From contig CAZJPV010000002.1 of the NCBI GenBank assembly GCA_964547985.1, forward strand, positions 1 through 64,000: a DNA stretch of 64,000 nucleotides. Reading direction: 5' to 3'. Shown here in pieces: positions 1 to 9,190 of the stretch. The stretch's first letter is position 1. Each line of letters opens with the position of its first letter. Below the pieces are notes generated by a model, which saw only the letters and a program-made list of their open reading frames with translations, was not told the DNA's origin and ran no database searches. This DNA is from JAPLJU01 sp964547985. Its GTDB lineage: Bacteria; Desulfobacterota; Syntrophia; Syntrophales; UBA2192. Both the position numbers and the translations under genes were made by a program.

Positions 1-959
<959 letters not shown>

Positions 960-1029
960 TATGAAAGAGCTTAATCACTTTTTCTTCAAAGAAAATTGGA
1001 CCCACAAACCAACTATCCCACTATTCAAT

Positions 1030-1088
1030 TGTCAAAGAACTCTAAGGAAAGAGCCTACAATTTTATTTTAAGCCCTTCTTGTTGTCAA
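1030..1088 (-). promoter_or_regulatory. rRNA operon promoter and boxA-like antitermination site
   Basis: On the minus strand TTGACA (1083-1088) and TAAAAT (1060-1065) are separated by exactly 17 nt, giving a near-consensus sigma-70 promoter about 95 nt upstream of the 16S 5' end. Downstream, AGTTCTTTGACA (1030-1041) resembles the bacterial rrn boxA antiterminator (TGCTCTTTAACA). The rest of the gap between tyrS and 16S is AT-rich leader; no tRNA or ORF was seen in it. Confidence 0.8.
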
Positions 1089-1210
1089 GAACTATTTGGA
1101 TTTTTGCTTCCGATAGCCCTTACGGCGAAGTTGCCATTATACGGAAAACAATCCGGCTGTCAAGCAGGAAATTAATTTTTTTTATAAAGTAAATACAAAC
1201 CCTTACTAAG

Positions 1211-2506
1211 TTATTTGACGATAATCCTAAAATAAGTCTTTTTCCCTTTTCTCAGCAAAATCTCTCCTCGGTCCGTCACGTGCTCGATCCCTATCTTCTC
1301 GTCAAATAAGCGGATCTGGTAGTCATTGACATACCCGCCGCCCTGCTCGATCAGTCGCCGGGCCTCCCCGCGGGATGTGCAGAGGTTAACCTCCTGAAAC
1401 AGCTCAAAAGCGGCAATGCCTTGCTCAAAGACCTCCCGCCTTTTTACCACCGAGGGGATGGCCGATGTGTCGGCTTCTTCCTTCTGCCGCGGGATGTGAC
1501 TGGAGGGCATGAACGCAGGGTCCAAGGGCCTGAGTCCGAAAGTCGTCACGGCTGCCCGCCAGGCGGCACGGGCCGCGTCCTCCCCGTGGGTGATGCGGGT
1601 GGCCTCGAAGGCCAGGACCGACTTGGCCATGTTGAGCTCCGACCCCCGAAGCGCTCCGGCTTCGGCAATCTCACCCATCGGCAGAAAGGTGAACAACCTT
1701 AAGAATCGCTCGACATCCGCATCATCGGTATTGACCCAGTACTGGTAGTACTCGTGGGGGGTCGTCAGGGCGCCATCCAGCCAGATCGTTCCCCTCTCGG
1801 TCTTCCCCATCTTCGTCCCGAGGGCCGTCGTGATGAGCGGAAAGGTCATTCCGTATGCCTGTTTCCCCTCGATCCTACGAATGAGGTCGATGCCGGCCAC
1901 GATGTTGCCCCACTGGTCATTGCCACCCATCTGCAGGAGACACCCGTGATGCCTGAAGAGATACCAGAAATCGTAGGCCTGCAGGAGCATGTAGTTGAAC
2001 TCGATGAAGTTCAACCCTGTTTCGAGCCTCATCCTGTAACTTTCGGCGGCGAGCATGCGGTTAACACTGAAATGACGGCCGATATCTCTCAAAAACTCTA
2101 TGTAATTCAGGGGCTCAAGCCAGTCGGCATTATTGAGAAGCACCGCTCCCCCTGTTTCAAATGAGATGTAGTTGGACAACTGTCTTTGCAGGGCCCCGGC
2201 GTTGGCGCGTACCTGATCCAGTGACAGGATCTGGCGCATCTCCGTCTTCCCGCTGGGATCCCCGATCAACGCGGTCCCCCCGCCCACAAGGGCGATGGGC
2301 CGGTGGCTGTTTCTCTGCGCATGGGCCAGGGCCATAATGGGTACAAGGCTTCCAACGTGAAGACTGGTGGCTGTTGGATCGAAACCAATATAGCAGACGA
2401 CCGGTCCCTCAGCGATGATGCGCCGGATGTCTTCATCGGTCACCTGCTCAATGAAACCCCTTGTCTTGAGAACATCGTAAAGGTTTGTGACGGGTTGTGC
2501 CTTCAT
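1211..2506 (-). CDS. tyrS: Tyrosine--tRNA ligase
   Basis: Class I aminoacyl-tRNA synthetase that charges tRNA-Tyr in the cytoplasm. The ATP-binding HIGH-type motif appears as HVGS near residue 50, followed by the Rossmann domain. The KMSKS-type loop appears as KMGKT around residue 230, and a C-terminal S4-like RNA-binding segment of about 70 residues contains RGEARRLIEQGG. With the ATG at 2506 the protein is 431 aa, normal for bacterial TyrRS. A GTG at 2545 would add 13 residues and overlap the upstream gene's stop; neither start has a strong Shine-Dalgarno. It is the last gene before the rRNA operon and follows rny and ymdB on the same strand. Confidence 0.95.
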   Translation of the reverse strand: MKAQPVTNLYDVLKTRGFIEQVTDEDIRRIIAEGPVVCYIGFDPTATSLHVGSLVPIMALAHAQRNSHRPIALVGGGTALIGDPSGKTEMRQILSLDQVRANAGALQRQLSNYISFETGGAVLLNNADWLEPLNYIEFLRDIGRHFSVNRMLAAESYRMRLETGLNFIEFNYMLLQAYDFWYLFRHHGCLLQMGGNDQWGNIVAGIDLIRRIEGKQAYGMTFPLITTALGTKMGKTERGTIWLDGALTTPHEYYQYWVNTDDADVERFLRLFTFLPMGEIAEAGALRGSELNMAKSVLAFEATRITHGEDAARAAWRAAVTTFGLRPLDPAFMPSSHIPRQKEEADTSAIPSVVKRREVFEQGIAAFELFQEVNLCTSRGEARRLIEQGGGYVNDYQIRLFDEKIGIEHVTDRGEILLRKGKKTYFRIIVK

Positions 2507-2537
2507 CGCCTTCGCCTGATTAAAAAATAACCGCTGG

Positions 2538-3323
2538 TCATTCACCCCATTTCACGTTGAGGCGTTCAATCGCCCGCGCCTTACCCGTTTTCGGATCGAT
2601 GTCGACCACGACGCTTTGGAGCCATACATCGCCTCTGGCCACATCAAACTTGTTCGGTCGATAGGTCAGAAACCTTTCGACGACGATTTCTTTCTCGATG
2701 CCGATGACGGAATCGAAAGGACCGGTCATGCCGACATCGGTGATATAGGCCGTGCCCTTCGGCAATATCTTTTCATCGGCCGTCTGCACATGGGTGTGGG
2801 TACCGATGACTGCGCTGACCTCTCCGTCGAGAAACCAGCCCAGGGCCTGTTTTTCCGACGTGGCTTCCGCGTGCATGTCCACGACGATTATGTTCGTCTT
2901 TTCCTTCAGGGCGTCGATTTCGACTTCCGCTACCCGGAAAGGACAGTCCGCGGGTTTCATGAAGACCCGGCCCGAGAGATTGATCACCGCTACACGACAG
3001 CCGTTTCGCGTGGAAAAAAGAACCGTTCCCTTCCCCGGCGTGCCCTCTGGGTAGTTGGCCGGCCGGAGGAGCGTTTCGTATTCATCGATAAATTCCATCA
3101 CCTCTTTCTTGTCCCAGATGTGGTTGCCCGTCGTGAACACATCCACCTGGCTCGCATGGATTTCCTCGATGACCGTCCGCGTGACACCAAATCCAGCGGC
3201 CGCATTTTCAATATTGGCCACGACCAGGTCTATCTCGTGCTGGTGAATGATCCCCGGGAGAAGGTCCCGTAAGGCCCTTCTCCCGGGTTTTCCGACAATA
3301 TCTCCGATAAAAAGCAGTTTCAT
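2538..3323 (-). CDS. ymdB: YmdB-type (TIGR00282) metallophosphoesterase
   Basis: A 261-aa calcineurin-fold phosphoesterase matching the YmdB/TIGR00282 family. The metal-binding motifs are all visible: GDIVGKPGR (7-15), NIEN (37-40), TGNHIWD (65-71), DMHAEATSEK near 149, GTHTHVQTAD near 174, and the family's DVGMTGP. In Bacillus, YmdB is a 2',3'-cyclic-nucleotide phosphodiesterase affecting biofilm decisions. It sits 9 nt downstream of rny, a conserved pairing across bacteria that suggests a shared role in RNA turnover. The 3' end overlaps the possible GTG start of tyrS by 8 nt, so the genes are probably cotranscribed. Confidence 0.93.
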   Translation of the reverse strand: MKLLFIGDIVGKPGRRALRDLLPGIIHQHEIDLVVANIENAAAGFGVTRTVIEEIHASQVDVFTTGNHIWDKKEVMEFIDEYETLLRPANYPEGTPGKGTVLFSTRNGCRVAVINLSGRVFMKPADCPFRVAEVEIDALKEKTNIIVVDMHAEATSEKQALGWFLDGEVSAVIGTHTHVQTADEKILPKGTAYITDVGMTGPFDSVIGIEKEIVVERFLTYRPNKFDVARGDVWLQSVVVDIDPKTGKARAIERLNVKWGE

Positions 3324-3332
3324 CTGATGGGG

Positions 3333-4889
3333 TTACTTCGCGTAATCCGTTGCTCTCGTTTCCCTGATGACCGTGACCTTGATCTGGCCGGGATAGGTCA
3401 ATTCGGATTCAATCTTCTTGACAATATCCTTGCAGAGCATGACGGCGTCGTCATCGGAAATCTTTTCGTTCTCCACGAGGATCCGAAGCTCCCTGCCTGC
3501 CTGAATGGCGAAACACCTGTCCACGCCACTGAAGGAGTTTGCCAGACTCTCCAGCTCTTCCAGACGCTTGACGTACGTTTCCAGCATTTCCCTGCGGGCC
3601 CCCGGCCTTGCGGCCGACAGCGTGTCGGCAACCTGCACGAGAACACCGAGGAGGTTGTTGTTGCGGCCGTCATCATGATGGCTGGCAACCGCCTGGACGA
3701 TTCGCTCCGTCTCTCCGTAGCGCTTCGCGATGTCTGCCCCGATGGCGGCATGCGTCCCCTCGATTTTGTGGTCCACAGCCTTGCCGATATCGTGAAGGAG
3801 TCCCGCCCGTTTGGCCTCCCTCACGTCCAGGCCGAGCTCCGAGGCCATAATCCCTGTCAGGTGGGCTACCTCGATAGAATGCTGGAGAACGTTCTGGGAA
3901 AAGCTGGTTCGAAACCTGAGTTTGCCGAGAATGTTAATCAACTCCGGATGGATGTCATGCACCCCCAGGTCGAAGGAGGCCCGTTCCCCGGTCTCCCGTA
4001 CGATGTTATCGACCTCAGCCGTCACCTTCTTCACGACGTCCTCGATCCGGCCGGGGTGAATCCGTCCGTCACTGATCAACCGCTCCAGGGAGATCTTGGC
4101 CACTTCTCTCCGGACAGGATCGAAGCCCGAAAGAACGACCGCCTCGGGCGTATCGTCGATGATGAGATCCACACCGGTCGCCGCCTCGATGGCCCGGATG
4201 TTTCTCCCCTCCCGGCCGATGATTCTTCCTTTCATCTCATCGTTCGGAAGGTTAACGACGGAAACCGTATTTTCCGCAACGAAATCACCTGCATAGCGCT
4301 GAATCGCGTATGCGATGATTTCACGCGCACTCCGATCCGCCGTTCTCTTGGCGTCATCCTCTATCTTGCGGATGATTCTGGCCGCCTCACGTTTTGCTTC
4401 GGTCTCCATGGACTGGATCAGGTAATTCTTCGCCTCTTGAGATGAAATGCCCGCAATCTTTTCCAGTTTGAGTTTTTGTTCCTCAATGACCCGGTTGAGT
4501 TTTTCATGCTTATCTGAAATCGCCACCTCTTTCTGAGTCAAAGATCTATCCCGGTTTTCGAGCTGGCTTTCTTTCTGGACAAAGGCATCCATTCTTTTTT
4601 CCAGATTTTCTTCCTTGGAACGCAGCCTGCGCTCCAGGCTCTCAAGCTCCCCTTTCCGTTCTCTTGTCTCCTTTTCAAATTCCGATTTCGTCTTCAGAAG
4701 ATTTTCTTTGGCCTGTAGGATGGCTTCCTTCTTGATGTTGTCCGCCTCCTTCTTGGCTTCCTCCCGTATTCTGGCTGAAAGACTCTCGGAAGACTGGAGC
4801 TTCCTCTTCGAAATGATAACGTTGTAGTAAAATCCTGCGGCTGCACCCGCAAGGACCGCTGCAGCGATGATGATCAATTCAGTTATCAA
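3333..4889 (-). CDS. rny: Ribonuclease Y
   Basis: A membrane-anchored endoribonuclease that initiates mRNA decay. The 518-aa protein has the family's full architecture: an N-terminal TM helix (residues 1-24), a long charged coiled coil (about 30-190, rich in KEE/REE), a KH domain with GRIIGREGRNIRAIE near 220, and an HD domain whose metal ligands appear in LLHDIGKAVDH near 365 with the downstream SHHDD. The start is TTG at 4889, preceded by a good GGAGG about 10 nt upstream; no ATG lies nearby in frame. ymdB and tyrS follow. The 6S-like RNA gene lies upstream on the same strand. Confidence 0.97.
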   Translation of the reverse strand: MITELIIIAAAVLAGAAAGFYYNVIISKRKLQSSESLSARIREEAKKEADNIKKEAILQAKENLLKTKSEFEKETRERKGELESLERRLRSKEENLEKRMDAFVQKESQLENRDRSLTQKEVAISDKHEKLNRVIEEQKLKLEKIAGISSQEAKNYLIQSMETEAKREAARIIRKIEDDAKRTADRSAREIIAYAIQRYAGDFVAENTVSVVNLPNDEMKGRIIGREGRNIRAIEAATGVDLIIDDTPEAVVLSGFDPVRREVAKISLERLISDGRIHPGRIEDVVKKVTAEVDNIVRETGERASFDLGVHDIHPELINILGKLRFRTSFSQNVLQHSIEVAHLTGIMASELGLDVREAKRAGLLHDIGKAVDHKIEGTHAAIGADIAKRYGETERIVQAVASHHDDGRNNNLLGVLVQVADTLSAARPGARREMLETYVKRLEELESLANSFSGVDRCFAIQAGRELRILVENEKISDDDAVMLCKDIVKKIESELTYPGQIKVTVIRETRATDYAK

Positions 4890-5084
4890 TGTTCCTTCAC
4901 CTCCCTATCTCACCGGCATCGAAGAGCCTTGCTGTTTCGTGCCAGGTAAAAATGAGTGTCGATCTCCATTGCGCAATTCTGGTCTGAGATCATTCAGGGA
5001 AAACCACAAAGAGGGATCAGGAAAAATGAGGCGGGTTTTTCAGGGGTTGGCCTGTATCCGGGCTGGACGGCTTCAATCTAAAAA

Positions 5085-5253
5085 AACCCCCGCACATGCC
5101 GTGTTAAATCTGTTCTTTGAACCTTGTCAACAAGGTGGGTGCCTTATTGTTGCGTTAGGCTCTCCATGACCCCACCTCGGGATCTTTGGACCTGCACACG
5201 GCAAACAAGGAAAGGCTCCCGGTTCTTAAGGTGTTAGCTCAAAAGACAAATTG
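5085..5253 (-). ncRNA. ssrS: 6S-like regulatory RNA (boundaries approximate)
   Basis: The strand-minus sequence just after zapA has 6S RNA hallmarks: the hairpin CCTTG-TTGA-CAAGG preceded by CACCCA, the upstream GGGGTCATGGAGAGCC segment, the AGGTGGG/CCCACCT stem, and a closing GCCGTGT (5196-5202)/ACACGGC (5098-5104) pairing, followed by GCGGGGGTTTTTTT. 6S RNA binds the sigma-70 RNA polymerase holoenzyme by mimicking an open promoter. The zapA-6S order is conserved in proteobacteria and supports the call. The 5' end is unsure: pairing of the CCCCTGCA segment near 5265-5272 with TGCGGGG would extend the RNA into zapA and give a length near 188 nt, closer to the usual size. No other gene lies between 4890 and 5253. 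Confidence 0.75.
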
Positions 5254-5562
5254 TTAATCACGCACATTGCAGGGGAAAATACTCTTTTTTTTCTGATCAA
5301 TGAAATCGATCAACTCTGTCGATCTGCTTTCCAGCAGTTTATAGATGTTCTCTTTCTCCCCTTTTAATCGAAACAACTCATCGGCAATGTTCAAAGCAAC
5401 CAGTATGGCTGCTTTCTCAGCTGGGACGTTCTTTGAGGTTTTTTCTATTTCGTCTGCTTTGCTGTTGATATACCTTACGACATTCGCTACATGTTCATTC
5501 CCGGCATCACTGAGAACGGAAACCTGATGACCCAGGACATGTATATCGAATCTTTTCTTCAA
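5254..5562 (-). CDS. zapA: Cell division protein ZapA
   Basis: A 102-aa ZapA-family protein, which binds FtsZ and stabilises the Z-ring. The N-terminal beta hairpin (KKRFDIHVLGHQVSVLSDAG) and the following helix with the VRYINSKADEIE pattern are typical. The C-terminal half is a coiled coil (LNIADELFRLKGEKENIYKL). The start is TTG at 5562 with GAGG seven nt upstream. The zapB-like gene is 9 nt upstream and a 6S-like RNA follows, the classical zapA-ssrS arrangement. Confidence 0.92.
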   Translation of the reverse strand: MKKRFDIHVLGHQVSVLSDAGNEHVANVVRYINSKADEIEKTSKNVPAEKAAILVALNIADELFRLKGEKENIYKLLESRSTELIDFIDQKKKSIFPCNVRD

Positions 5563-5571
5563 CCAGGGACC

Positions 5572-5808
5572 TCAAAGTTCTTGCGTGTTAATATCCTCGA
5601 GCATTCCGAGAAGCGAATCCACCTTGTGTCGAACTGATTCCCTTTCCTCGTTCAGTTTCCTAATTTTGCTCTCTGCTTCTTCTAGCTCCCCATCCTTCAA
5701 TTTTATTAAATTTTCTAATTCCGTTTTCTTGTTATTGAGTAATGTATATTCCTCAACAAGACCCTTGATCTTTTCCTCAAGCTCTTTGAACTTGACCAAT
5801 TCCTCCAC
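5572..5808 (-). CDS. zapB: ZapB-like coiled-coil cell division protein
   Basis: A 78-aa protein that is almost entirely one coiled coil, with heptads rich in E, K and L from residue 3 to about 68, ending in the segment VDSLLGMLEDINTQEL that is common to ZapB/DUF904 proteins placed before zapA. ZapB proteins link the Z-ring to ZapA and the chromosome terminus region. The start is GTG at 5808 with AAGG upstream. The 9-nt gap to zapA suggests cotranscription. Sequence similarity in such short coiled coils is weak evidence, so the name leans on the neighbour. Confidence 0.75.
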   Translation of the reverse strand: MEELVKFKELEEKIKGLVEEYTLLNNKKTELENLIKLKDGELEEAESKIRKLNEERESVRHKVDSLLGMLEDINTQEL

Positions 5809-5875
5809 GAAATATTGACCTTCACTGGAATGAATTGAATTAACAAGCGCTTCAAGTCCTGCTGTTGTTACGAAA

Positions 5876-6898
5876 CTATTTCAATTCCTTATAAAAGTCA
5901 AGATGCTTTTTGCCGGAAAGCTGCAGGGCGTCGAGCGTGCTGAAAAAAGCATCGATCATCAGACGCAGGTCGTCTTTCTTCCGGACGGAGCCGGCCTTTC
6001 TTCTGAAATGCGAGATTCCCGGCAGACCCCTCGTGTACCAGAAAAGATGCTTCATAAACGTCTTTACCCCTATCGGCTCACCGAAAATCTCTATGGACAG
6101 GTGCAGGTGCTCCTGGATGACCCTTCGCCGTTCCTCCAGACGAGGGGCATCGTCACTGCGCCCCGCCGGAGGATTGGTGATCTGTCTGAAAATCCAGGGA
6201 TTCCCGAGGGCCCCCCGCCCCACCATGACCCCGTCACACCCGGTTGTCTCGATCATTCTGCGGGCATCGGCGGCGGTCAGGATGTCTCCATTCCCCACAA
6301 TCGGTATCCGGGTCTTTGCCTTGACCTCTTCTATCACCCGCCAGTCGGCCCGCCCGCTGAAGCCCTGGCTAACCGTGCGGGGATGCAGAATAACGGCATC
6401 ACAACCGGCATCCTCTGCAATTCTGGATACCTCCAGGGCATTGAGATCGCTGAAATCCCACCCGCTGCGGATCTTGACGGTCAGGGGTATGGATATGGCC
6501 TTCCTCACGGCATGCACGATGCGGCCGATTTTTGCCGGTTCCCTCATGAGCGAGGCTCCTGCCCCCCGCCTGACGACATTTTTCACGGGACACCCCATGT
6601 TGATGTCAACGAGATCGGCCCCCCTGTCCGTCACGATTCTTGCGGCATCGGCCAGGGTGGCAGGCTCCGAGCCGAAAATCTGAACCCCCAGGGGACGGTC
6701 CGAGGGCGATGACCTCAAGTAGACAAGGCTCTTTGCCATCCCGCGGACAAGCCCATCGGCACTGACCATTTCTGTCAGACACAGGGCGCAGTCAAAGGGA
6801 CGGACCATCATCCGGAACGCAAGGTCCGTGATCCCTGCCATGGGTGCCAGGCAAAAGCAGTTTTTCAGAGCCAGCGGTCCTATCTTTAGCGTTTTCAT
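5876..6898 (-). CDS. dusB: tRNA-dihydrouridine synthase, DusB family
   Basis: An FMN-dependent enzyme reducing uridine to dihydrouridine in tRNA. The 340-aa protein carries the TIM-barrel Dus signatures: LAPMAGITDLAFR (18-30), LTEMVSADGL (41-50), the catalytic cysteine in NMGCPVKNVVRRGAG (C103), KIRSGWDFSD, HPRTVSQGFSGRADW, and the FMN phosphate-binding GCDGVMVGRGALGNPWIF. The remaining C-terminal helical domain fits DusB length. No Shine-Dalgarno precedes the ATG at 6898; the sequence upstream is AT-rich. It lies 67 nt upstream of zapB on the same strand and may be cotranscribed. Confidence 0.95.
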   Translation of the reverse strand: MKTLKIGPLALKNCFCLAPMAGITDLAFRMMVRPFDCALCLTEMVSADGLVRGMAKSLVYLRSSPSDRPLGVQIFGSEPATLADAARIVTDRGADLVDINMGCPVKNVVRRGAGASLMREPAKIGRIVHAVRKAISIPLTVKIRSGWDFSDLNALEVSRIAEDAGCDAVILHPRTVSQGFSGRADWRVIEEVKAKTRIPIVGNGDILTAADARRMIETTGCDGVMVGRGALGNPWIFRQITNPPAGRSDDAPRLEERRRVIQEHLHLSIEIFGEPIGVKTFMKHLFWYTRGLPGISHFRRKAGSVRKKDDLRLMIDAFFSTLDALQLSGKKHLDFYKELK

Positions 6899-6953
6899 TT
6901 ATACGATCATGACTTTTTTGAAAAATTATCCCTGACGTCTCAGCCGGCTGTCA

Positions 6954-7085
6954 AAAGGAAGGATCCTGGTGCGCTTCTCGGGCACTGAGCTCCTCTGCCG
7001 AGTTATGGTGGAGGGCCCCTCGAAGAGAGAAATCACAGAACTGGCGGATGCCGTGGCCGCCCTGATAAGGAAACACCTCGGGTAA
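6954..7085 (+). pseudogene. 3' remnant of phosphoglucosamine mutase (glmM)
   Basis: In the plus-strand frame ending with TAA at 7083-7085, about 43 codons read GRILVRFSGTELLCRVMVEG followed by a helix ending IRKHLG-stop. This is the C-terminal phosphate-binding signature of GlmM/phosphohexomutases (R-[PY]-SGTE). The frame has a stop at 6933-6935, and dusB occupies the other strand just upstream, so the first 90% of the gene is absent. The fragment cannot be functional alone. It ends at the nucleotide before the stop of the glmU-like gene on the other strand. GlmM and GlmU act consecutively, so this is probably the scar of a rearranged glm locus. Confidence 0.75.
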
Positions 7086-7856
7086 TCAATCCCGTGGATG
7101 GCTGATTCGTCTTTCCAAAACCCTCTGAGCCCTCTCGAGATCTTCCACGGTGTTAATCCCCATGACCTCTTCGGAATCCCCGGTCAGAAACGGCGTGACC
7201 TTCATCCCCTCCCGGTTGGCAATTTCACAGATGTCCGTCAGGTAATATTCCCCCTGGGCGTTGTCGTTTCTGATCCGGGCAACCGCCTCGAAGAGAAAAG
7301 GGCATTCCGCACAGTAGATGCCCGTATTGGTTTCCGCGATGTCTTTCTCCGATTCCGTCGCATCCTGGGCCTCGACGATCTTGAGAATCCGTCCGTCTCG
7401 ACCCCGCACGATCCGGCCGTAGCTGGCGGGGTCATCGAGACGCGTCGTCAGGACCGTGATCACGGCGTGCGTCTTGGCGTGATGCGCCATCATCTTCTTC
7501 ACGGTCTCTGATCGCAGGAGGGGTACATCGCCGCAGAGGATGATCAGGGTCCCTTTAAATGATGAAAACGCCTGCTGGGCCTGCAGAACAGCATGGCCGG
7601 TACCCAGTTGTTCTTTCTGGAGGATGAAGGTCAACCCCTTACCTTTGTAAGTCTCCTGGATGTAATCGGCCTGATGCCCGATGATGACCCCGATTTTCAG
7701 GGACCCGACCTCCCTGGCCACGGCGACAACATGATCGAGCATCGGTCTTCCGTAAACGGGGTGGAGGACTTTTGCCAGGTCGGATTTCATCCTGGTCCCC
7801 TTGCCCGCGGCCAGGATGAGTGTCGCATATTCCTTCTTTTCCTGTCTTTTTTTCAT
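7086..7856 (-). CDS. glmU: GlmU-like UDP-GlcNAc pyrophosphorylase, single-domain form
   Basis: The N-terminal nucleotidyltransferase of GlmU, which makes UDP-GlcNAc from GlcNAc-1-P and UTP for peptidoglycan and LPS. The UTP loop LAAGKGTRMKS (15-25), QKEQLGTGHAV near 80, CGDVPLL near 109, the YGRIVR segment and GEYYLTDICEIA are all present. Family GlmU proteins are about 450 aa; this one stops at 256 aa and lacks the left-handed beta-helix acetyltransferase domain. Acetylation of GlcN-1-P would therefore need a separate enzyme. The ATG overlaps the upstream gene's TGA (ATGA). The stop abuts the glmM remnant, which raises the possibility that the missing half was lost in the same rearrangement. 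Confidence 0.88.
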   Translation of the reverse strand: MKKRQEKKEYATLILAAGKGTRMKSDLAKVLHPVYGRPMLDHVVAVAREVGSLKIGVIIGHQADYIQETYKGKGLTFILQKEQLGTGHAVLQAQQAFSSFKGTLIILCGDVPLLRSETVKKMMAHHAKTHAVITVLTTRLDDPASYGRIVRGRDGRILKIVEAQDATESEKDIAETNTGIYCAECPFLFEAVARIRNDNAQGEYYLTDICEIANREGMKVTPFLTGDSEEVMGINTVEDLERAQRVLERRISHPRD

Positions 7857-9190
7857 GCTCGGCCCTTCACGCGGCTGTTCGATTCTGGGGATGCGGATTT
7901 TCCCCTTTCATGCATTTCTTTCTGGCTCTCCACACCCGGCAGCAGAGTGACCATCACCTCTTTGATGGACTTCAGGTCGGCATCCTCAATAAAGAAGGTC
8001 ACGCGACCCATCTTCAGGGTTTCTCCCCGCCTGGGGATGCGGCCCATTTTGTGGAGCAGGAATCCCCCGAGGGTTTCGTAGTCGCCCGCTGGGATTTCTA
8101 CGGGCAGGATTTCCTTGAGCCGTTCGACACGGATTCGGGCAGTAAAGAGATAGCGTCCCGGCCCGACAGCCTTATATGCTTTTTCGCCTTTGTCGTATTC
8201 GTCCTCGATTTCGCCGACAATCTCCTCCAGAATATCTTCGATGGTCAAGACACCCACGGCGCCCCCGTATTCGTCGACAATGACGGCCATATACTCCCCT
8301 TTTTTCTGCATCTCGAAAAGAAGGTCGTCGGCCTCTTTCGATTCAGGCACGTAGAAAACCGTCGGCCTTAAATATTTCTCTACCACCCCGGAGGAATCGG
8401 CAGGCAGTGATTTGAAGACATCAAAGGCGCTGACGATACCGATCATGTTGATGATCTGCCCGCGGTAGACGGGAATGCGGGAAAAACCCTTCTCGTCGAT
8501 AATCCTGGCAGCCTCGGCAAGCGGGGTGGCCGCCTCGAGGGCCACAACGTTTGAGAGGGGAACCATGATCTGCCCGGCGGTGGCCTTGGAGAAATCGATG
8601 ACCCGGCGGATCATCTCCTGTTCCGACGTTTTGACGTCCCCCTTCGGCCCGCGGTCCATCAGCAGAAACTTGAGCCCGTCTCTGGTGATATAGGGGTAAG
8701 GCCTCTCTCCTCTCACGCCCATGATGAGAAAGACAGCCCCTTTCGATATCCTGGAGATGACAAACACCAGGGGGTAGAGGACCCAGGAGAAAAACCACAC
8801 CAGCCGTGAAATACTCATGGCCGTCCGTTCAGGGTTCTGCTGGTAGATGCTCTTCGGGATGATCTCGCCGAAGACGAGAAGCAGGGGAACCATGACGAGT
8901 ACCGCCATACCCTCGCCACGGGCAAGACCGAAGTGGGATATGGAAAGTGTCGTCGCCAGAGCGGTGCTCGTGATGATACAGATGTCCGTTCCCGTCAGGC
9001 ACGTGGCCAGAAACCACTCGGGATTCTCAAGCAGCCGCAGGGTCCGCGCGGCCGACTTCGATCCGGCGGCCGATTTCTGCCGGATGAGGTGGACGTCCGA
9101 GGCGATGAGTGCAATCTCTCCACCGGAGAAGAGACCCTCCAGAAGGACACAGAGGAAGATCACGAGAAGGATGACGAGGTTATCGATCAT
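7853..9190 (-). CDS. CorC/HlyC-type hemolysin-family membrane protein (CNNM-CBS-CorC_HlyC)
   Basis: A 445-aa integral membrane protein. The N-terminal DUF21/CNNM domain (residues 1-185) has about four hydrophobic helices, including LVILLVIFLCVLLEGLFSGG and a conserved FGEIIPKSIYQQNPE. It is followed by a CBS pair (about 205-330: IMVPLSNVVALEAATPLAE, ADDLLFEMQKKGEYMAVIVDEYGG) and a C-terminal CorC_HlyC transporter-associated domain near 345-420. Relatives are implicated in Mg2+/Co2+ efflux or Na+-coupled Mg2+ export. It overlaps its paralogue upstream by 11 nt and glmU downstream by 4 nt, a tightly coupled operon. The substrate cannot be read from sequence. Confidence 0.92.
   Translation of the reverse strand: MIDNLVILLVIFLCVLLEGLFSGGEIALIASDVHLIRQKSAAGSKSAARTLRLLENPEWFLATCLTGTDICIITSTALATTLSISHFGLARGEGMAVLVMVPLLLVFGEIIPKSIYQQNPERTAMSISRLVWFFSWVLYPLVFVISRISKGAVFLIMGVRGERPYPYITRDGLKFLLMDRGPKGDVKTSEQEMIRRVIDFSKATAGQIMVPLSNVVALEAATPLAEAARIIDEKGFSRIPVYRGQIINMIGIVSAFDVFKSLPADSSGVVEKYLRPTVFYVPESKEADDLLFEMQKKGEYMAVIVDEYGGAVGVLTIEDILEEIVGEIEDEYDKGEKAYKAVGPGRYLFTARIRVERLKEILPVEIPAGDYETLGGFLLHKMGRIPRRGETLKMGRVTFFIEDADLKSIKEVMVTLLPGVESQKEMHERGKSASPESNSRVKGRA

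Noticed and set aside
3327..4445. Long plus-strand open frame (372 codons) antisense to rny
   Set aside because: It lies entirely opposite the clear KH and HD domains of RNase Y and gives no recognisable protein.
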